Shown here piece by piece: positions 59,701 to 64,000 of a stretch of 64,000 bases of DNA. The DNA lies in contig NMRB01000415.1 in NCBI GenBank assembly GCA_002633025.1, positions 233,987 to 297,986 of the forward strand, given 5' to 3'. The notes under the pieces were generated by a model. The model was not told the DNA's origin and made no database searches. It was given only the letters and a program-made list of their open reading frames with translations. The DNA is from Notospermus geniculatus (Eukaryota; Nemertea; Pilidiophora; Heteronemertea; Lineidae). The translations under genes and the position numbers were made by a program. Within the stretch, counting starts at the first letter, position 1; each line of letters starts with the position of its first letter.

Positions 59701-60749
59701 TCAGGTTCGAAATTGTTCAGTGAGCATCCTGAAGAAACCAGGTCCTCCCCTACATGTAGCTCTCAAGCTTGGGAGCGATGCTGACGGAGGACGTGATTTA
59801 ACTGACGGGTTCTGAGGCCCGGTTGCACTTTGTGCTCAAGCTAACCTCACAGTTGTTCTCAACCTCAAATTGTAATGGCAAATCATATTACTTAGTTGAG
59901 GTCAACCTCAAACTTAACTTTGAGCATAACTGGTGCAACCGGGCCTCAGAGTCGGGAACGACGACAAAGAACCCTCGGCCGAATCGTTTTGTCATATCTA
60001 TTAGATTATGACCATCGTTCCCACCCGATCAGGCCTACTGTGAAGCGATACCCTGTAACATCTGTAGTTGTTCCCTGCCTGCCAGTGTTCCCCTGGCAGT
60101 CCTATATGGACTGCCCGCGGAATAGGCCTAAGCCACGTATTAGGCTAGCAGGGGGACTCACAAAAAGGCTAACCGAAGGTGCAGCGATATGAAACCTAAG
60201 TTAATGATTCAAGATGTGGTTCTGAAATAATCAGGGTTGATCGAATAGTAATACCGATAGACGTTACACCTGTGTTTGATGGAAGTCCTTGATGATATGC
60301 GGCCACTCGTAGTGCCAAAAAAAGAAGGAAGGGGTCTTTGGTGGAGCGGTGGTGGAGGTCATTCCGGTTAGGCCTACGCCTCTCGACCACTAACATAGAT
60401 GGGCAACATGCTTAGTTGGATAAGACAAAGTCTAAGTGGACTAAGCTAAATTAGTCCGCTGGACTAACCTGAGGGGCACGGCAGATTCAGCTGAAAGCAA
60501 AAATGAAAAAGGCGGGAAAACGGCGCTGTTAAAATTTGGGGACGTGACGCCAAGTGTTAAACTCTTACCTAGGAAAGCTTTGTGGTCATAATCGGGATCA
60601 TGTTCGCCATCTTTGTAATGGTCATCTGGTTCAACCCCGGGATGAAACTCCTCCTTGACGTGGTCTCCTTGTTTCTTCTCCTTTTTTGCGTCCTTGGCGA
60701 AAGCCATGGCAACAAGTCCAAGTAAGATGGCAGTGTACAAAACCTTCAT
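50706..60749 (-). CDS. CREC-family (calumenin/reticulocalbin) six-EF-hand ER protein
   Basis: Core exons 60569-60749, 53700-53847, 53192-53357, 52418-52619, 50706-50995 give 328 residues. A candidate 15-nt microexon (52174-52188) would give 333. Signal peptide MKVLYTAILLGLVAMAFA is followed by the CREC hallmark DPDYDHKAFLG and six EF-hand loops at about 89-100, 125-136, 178-189, 215-226, 253-264 and 289-300, for example DKNGDGHLDLAE and DKDKDGLLTMDE. Near the C-terminus FVGSQATDYGDAL matches calumenin and reticulocalbins. It ends KEEL, an ER-retrieval signal of the HDEL class. The protein is a luminal, low-affinity Ca2+ binder and folding helper of the secretory pathway. Intron 1 (about 6.7 kb) contains an alternative terminal exon, present twice. 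The exact subfamily (calumenin, RCN1/3 or RCN2) is not settled. Confidence 0.93.
51103..51291. mobile_element. Pogo/Tigger-like MITE with TA direct repeats
   Basis: CAGTAGAACCTCACCTAACG at the left is mirrored by a right end GTGAGGTTCTACTG. TA lies outside both ends. The interior repeats GGACACCTC words (AGCGGACACC, GTGTCCG). The form matches pogo-type non-autonomous elements. Confidence 0.8.
51953..51994. repeat. 21-bp direct tandem repeat, two units
   Basis: Two units of GCAAGTTCACTTCCGGTGAT plus A, with one G/A difference between them. It lies in a CREC intron. Confidence 0.85.
52174..52188 (-). other. Candidate 15-nt cassette microexon of the CREC gene
   Basis: On the minus strand the 15 bases AATCTGCCAAGAAAG sit between an acceptor (CTCTTCATCAG) and a strong donor (GTATGAGT). 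Inclusion replaces Ser233 of the short form by Lys-Ser-Ala-Lys-Lys-Gly, five residues longer, between EF-hands 4 and 5. Both inclusion and skipping keep frame because exon 4 ends in phase 1 and the last exon starts in the matching phase. Confidence 0.6.
53586..53673. mobile_element. MITE-like palindrome, CCTCCCATAGCAGGG family, copy 2
   Basis: CATCCTCCCATAGCAGGG is mirrored by CCCTGTTATGGGAGGATG. The interior has CCTCGCTCC as in copy 1. Confidence 0.8.
54495..54500 (-). terminator. Polyadenylation signal AATAAA of alternative CREC exon, copy 1
   Basis: AATAAA on the minus strand, about 140 bases after the stop of the alternative terminal exon, in an A/T-rich 3'UTR-like stretch. Confidence 0.65.
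54640..55193 (-). CDS. Alternative 3' terminal exon of the CREC gene, Asp/Tyr/Asn-rich, copy 1 (frameshifted end)
   Basis: A clean acceptor (CTTGCAG) opens a frame in the phase left by CREC exon 1, so exon 1 spliced here would give a 244-residue secretory protein: signal peptide, acidic start, then a tail dominated by Asp, Tyr and Asn (for example EYPDYPDYNDTYGDYYNDF) with several sequons (NGT, NDT, NES). A basic EGRVRRD site and an HGCCPVTEVDADA segment follow. Compared with copy 2, a 2-bp loss shifts the last codons and ends the frame after IVVS. No EF hands are included. It could act as a low-affinity Ca2+ or mineral-binding acidic protein, but that is inference. Confidence 0.6.
56665..56670 (-). 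terminator. Polyadenylation signal AATAAA of alternative CREC exon, copy 2
   Basis: The same position relative to the exon as in copy 1. Confidence 0.65.
56755..57362 (-). CDS. Alternative 3' terminal exon of the CREC gene, Asp/Tyr/Asn-rich, copy 2 (full-length end)
   Basis: Homologous to 54640-55193, with the same acceptor and phase. Joined to exon 1 (60569-60749) it gives 262 residues. After the Asp/Tyr/Asn tail it keeps a longer C-terminal part: GRVRRD (a furin-type site), then KHGCCPVTEVDADASVWF and a final EVTQGEKFAKVKVQMLFP. That ending is ordered-looking with two adjacent Cys. It is closer to exon 1 than copy 1 and is likely the better allele sequence. Small changes between copies preserve composition. 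The stop is followed by an A/T-rich stretch with AATAAA. Confidence 0.65.
58452..60568. other. Remainder of CREC intron 1
   Basis: One palindromic element (listed) and a lone N in a C run at 58893. No supported exon. Confidence 0.55.
59816..59945. mobile_element. MITE-like palindrome with GGCCCGGTTGCAC termini
   Basis: CTGAGGCCCGGTTGCAC and its perfect mirror bound the unit. Inner arms include CAACCTCAAA and AAGCTAACCTCA-type words. The 13-bp terminus is shared with the element inside GPCR copy 1 (3452-3606), while the interior differs. Confidence 0.8.
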
Positions 60750-61430
60750 TGTTTATGTGTTAAAAACTCTCCGTTTGGGTAGAATTCAAAGGCAAAGAGA
60801 TTGTGTCGGAATGCCGATGTTTAGACCTCCCGCTATCGTCAGCAAATGGACGAGTATCTGAATATCATTTTATTTTATTCAATATCGCACCTCATGGCGC
60901 GCCAGACGGATGATGTGTCGAAGCACATGTTGATGATCGCTTGAGGCGGGCTCTATTCCACTTCTGATTGGTTAGAACATAATCGAGACATTATGACGTC
61001 AAAATGTAAACATTGTGCACATGGGTATGGCTTATAGAACAGGCCTATCTATTGAGGGGTGACGGTACCCTCTCTGGCGGGAAATGGACGGGGACGCGCA
61101 TCCGCTCCTGTACAGAAGACCGTCTGCCTTGGCAGGCCAATCCGTTCATGCGTCGTATTTAATTCCTAAATCAGTCATATCTTGAAACATTCCATTTAGA
61201 GTTAATTCTAATAGGCCAAAGAGAAAAAGAGAAGCTAGTGGGATATCACAATGGGATAAGATGCTGGCCAACTGAACAGGTGGCCGAGACAATTACTAGT
61301 TCTAATGTTGGCCGCCGACACACCCATGGCGCTCCGACGACTGGCCAGAATTGACGCACTGCGCAGGTCACTGCGCCGCATTGACTTCTAGGAAACAATT
61401 AACATTTCAGATTGCACGTTGCGCCATCTC
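60750..61430. other. CREC upstream region
   Basis: The 5'UTR and promoter of the CREC gene should lie just above 60749. No other exon is supported before the assembly gap. Confidence 0.5.
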
Positions 61431-62174
61431 NNNNNNNNNNNNNNNNNNNNNNNNNNNNNNNNNNNNNNNNNNNNNNNNNNNNNNNNNNNNNNNNNNNNNN
61501 NNNNNNNNNNNNNNNNNNNNNNNNNNNNNNNNNNNNNNNNNNNNNNNNNNNNNNNNNNNNNNNNNNNNNNNNNNNNNNNNNNNNNNNNNNNNNNNNNNNN
61601 NNNNNNNNNNNNNNNNNNNNNNNNNNNNNNNNNNNNNNNNNNNNNNNNNNNNNNNNNNNNNNNNNNNNNNNNNNNNNNNNNNNNNNNNNNNNNNNNNNNN
61701 NNNNNNNNNNNNNNNNNNNNNNNNNNNNNNNNNNNNNNNNNNNNNNNNNNNNNNNNNNNNNNNNNNNNNNNNNNNNNNNNNNNNNNNNNNNNNNNNNNNN
61801 NNNNNNNNNNNNNNNNNNNNNNNNNNNNNNNNNNNNNNNNNNNNNNNNNNNNNNNNNNNNNNNNNNNNNNNNNNNNNNNNNNNNNNNNNNNNNNNNNNNN
61901 NNNNNNNNNNNNNNNNNNNNNNNNNNNNNNNNNNNNNNNNNNNNNNNNNNNNNNNNNNNNNNNNNNNNNNNNNNNNNNNNNNNNNNNNNNNNNNNNNNNN
62001 NNNNNNNNNNNNNNNNNNNNNNNNNNNNNNNNNNNNNNNNNNNNNNNNNNNNNNNNNNNNNNNNNNNNNNNNNNNNNNNNNNNNNNNNNNNNNNNNNNNN
62101 NNNNNNNNNNNNNNNNNNNNNNNNNNNNNNNNNNNNNNNNNNNNNNNNNNNNNNNNNNNNNNNNNNNNNNNNNN
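61431..62174. other. Assembly gap (744 N)
   Basis: An unbroken run of N. Frames that appear to cross it are meaningless. Confidence 1.
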
Positions 62175-63286
62175 GGCAGACTCTACGGAAAGTAGGGCCA
62201 CTTTCATGATGTTGAATACTGAGGTCGATCAGTCTATACTGCTGCATTTTCAGAAGACCACAGTGGTATCATCTGAAAGCTCTTACATCATGGAAGCTGT
62301 CATAGCTGTTATACCCCAAAATTCATAATAATAAATAAAATAAACAAATTTTATTTCTTTCAAAACGTCAGAAATTGGACAGACATGGTCCCGAAATCTG
62401 AAACCAATGCATTATTGCAGTTGCTATCGTCAGGTCATGTCTGTCCACCTCACCTGACGATAGAAATAGCACTGGTTTTGTGTAATCCAAGCCTAATCAA
62501 CACTACACCACTGTCGTTTTGGAATATGTATTCAACGTTTGGTTCACTGGTGGTTGTGTCGGTTATGGAAAATCTTGTTTTACCCTTTCAAAAAATGTCT
62601 CAGAGTTTCTATCGTCAGTCTGTCCATTGTCCTGTACTGACGATCGCAACTTTGTTCCACCTCGGTTTCCGTTTTATTGTAACCGGATCCGGAAATAAAT
62701 ATGATGTACGCATGCACTCTTGATTTCTTTGACGACGTCTTGTGTTGTTTTTTTCATGTCTGAGGTAAGAAAGTAGTTTCTTTCACTAATATTTGTCTGT
62801 CCACTATCATGACGATAGATCAGTATGACGATAGCAACAACATTGACCACGTGTATGCATAAATTTGAGCATTTATCACGACGGAAATGGTATGGAAATG
62901 TTCGTCAGGTCATTGGCCAAAAGAGGTCGCACATGGGCTGCGTCTGCTTGCATGCTAGCAGACGATGTGCATTGTGATTATATCGTCAGGTCATGCAGGT
63001 GGACAGACAAAATGTGTTTCTATCGTCAGTGAAAAAAGTCAATGAAAAATACTTGTCTGTCCACTTTTGTCTGTCCACCTGACCATAGCAACCACTAGGC
63101 TCTTAAAGAGCCCTAGTTTATTTTCGCAATTTTTATAAAAAGTCATTGATGCCTTGCTCTAAAATTTTGTGTGAACATTCAGGAATGGGTACAGAATGTA
63201 CTGAGACGAAACACATTTCTTCTCACGGACTTTCACATTTTTGGTCAGGTGGGACCAAAGTGACCCTATTTTCCGTAGAGTCTGCC
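62175..63286. mobile_element. TIR element of about 1.1 kb with subterminal repeats, left end at the gap
   Basis: GGCAGACTCTACGGAAAGTA directly after the gap is mirrored by TTTTCCGTAGAGTCTGCC at 63269-63286, and the match continues inward (GGGCCACTTT against AAAGTGACCC). The interior holds seven perfect TATCGTCA words (both orientations) plus near copies, and about seven GTCTGTCC or GGACAGAC words. No transposase frame is seen, so it is non-autonomous. Part of the left end may be lost in the gap. Confidence 0.75.
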
Positions 63287-63584
63287 AGGTCTCTTTGCCT
63301 TACTGGCCTCTCTCCACCCAGGTGTATAAATGGGTACCGGTCGGAAATGCTCAGATTGTATGCGCTGAATGAGCAGCTCTTCTGAGTTCTACTGAAAGGT
63401 TTCAGGATAGACTGGGGTTAAAGTGTGAAGTCGGATGACACCTCTACCGTTGTTGATATCAGACTATAAACCCAAAACTTAAAACTTTAACTTTTTTTTT
63501 TAACCTGTGAGTTTAAACACACATGTATTACAGTATTTGAAGTCTAAACAGCGTAGGGCCAACTTCAGACTAAACTATTAATTA

Positions 63585-64000
63585 CTAAGTAAATTGTGCA
63601 TCGATCTGTGCTTTGAAGGCCAACACACAAATTGATGTGCTTTCATACTTTCCAGAGATAGTCCCGCCAAAGAATGCATATGTATTAGCTGATATCATTG
63701 AAGCCCAGGTGCGATGTTTGGTCCATATTCCAGCACCGCCCAAAGATCCAGTCACACTGGCGAACACTTTGGTAATAGTCAGTTTGTAGATCATTCCATT
63801 ACCCACATTTACTACCGGTATAAAAAAGAGAATTCATCCTAAAATATCTCTGAAAGGAGTTAACATCTGGTTGAATCCTCTTGTCAGGTTGCACTCGACT
63901 TTGACCTGTGTCTCAGTGTACTGTAATACCATAGAGTCTACTGGCAGATGGTGGTGTTTCATGGTTGATCTGCGAGGACTTGGCCCTCATCTTCTCATTG
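63585..64000 (-). CDS. 3' end of an unrecognised gene (partial, runs off the window)
   Basis: The terminal exon 63585-63811 follows a pyrimidine-rich acceptor and reads NVGNGMIYKLTITKVFASVT, then GSLGGAGIWTKHRTWASMIS, ending KAQIDAQFT and a stop. An upstream exon from 63930 to beyond the window edge (NEKMRAKSSQINHETPPSAS then RLY) has a weak GTATTA donor but the right phase. The terminal exon is rich in Gly, Ser, Thr and hydrophobics and looks like a beta-rich secreted or membrane domain. I do not recognise the family. Confidence 0.4.

Noticed and set aside
61351-62328. Long open frames crossing the N run
   Set aside because: The frames consist almost entirely of N and carry no information.

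Overview
The window is a draft-assembly piece of a compact, intron-bearing animal genome. The genes and texture (very frequent AGGCCTA words, many short inverted-repeat elements, near-identical unmerged copies) fit a marine invertebrate such as an echinoderm, hemichordate, lancelet or lophotrochozoan. The sequence alone does not settle which. Nothing points to a prokaryote or a virus.

Layout. 0-3 kb: a 27-bp tandem repeat, a single-pass membrane protein resembling KCNE potassium-channel beta subunits (minus strand) and two inverted-repeat elements. 3.3-10.2 kb: a recent minus-strand tandem array of four intronless rhodopsin-class GPCRs of FMRFamide-receptor-like appearance. Copies 3 and 4 are intact, copy 1 is broken by a MITE and copy 2 by a 521-bp internal deletion. 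Two array spacers carry a TIR-bounded element with a tRNA-like module, and the third spacer preserves its empty site. 10.2-17.3 kb: no convincing gene. 17.4-18.8 kb: a five-exon MPV17L2-like gene (plus). 19.2-21.2 kb: an unrecognised minus-strand gene whose frame shifts twice. 21-28.5 kb: mainly repeats. 28.5-29.7 kb: a four-exon Tctex1-domain (DYNLT) gene. 30.4-30.9 kb: a tiny minus-strand gene candidate head-to-head with MYSM1. 31.4-37.7 kb: MYSM1, the SANT/SWIRM/MPN histone H2A deubiquitinase, with an extra copy of exons 5-7 joined through a single N. 40.2-41.8 kb: a selenoprotein GPX4-like gene (minus) with in-frame UGA and a 3'UTR SECIS. 44.6-47.9 kb: an 11-exon animal xylose isomerase (minus). 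50.7-60.7 kb: a CREC-family (calumenin/reticulocalbin) six-EF-hand ER protein (minus). It has a candidate 15-nt microexon and an alternative 3' terminal exon inside intron 1 that would replace all EF hands by an Asp/Tyr/Asn-rich tail; this exon is present twice across a single-N join. 61.4-62.2 kb: an assembly gap. 62.2-63.3 kb: a TIR element with subterminal repeats. 63.6-64.0 kb: the 3' end of an unrecognised minus-strand gene.

The genes are unrelated housekeeping and signalling loci, not an operon or pathway. The common thread is mobile-element activity: about two dozen small palindromic elements lie in introns, spacers and one coding exon, including a 36-37 bp hairpin found at three loci with 7-bp direct repeats on each side. 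Exon boundaries were read by hand from splice consensus, phase continuity and protein-family match.
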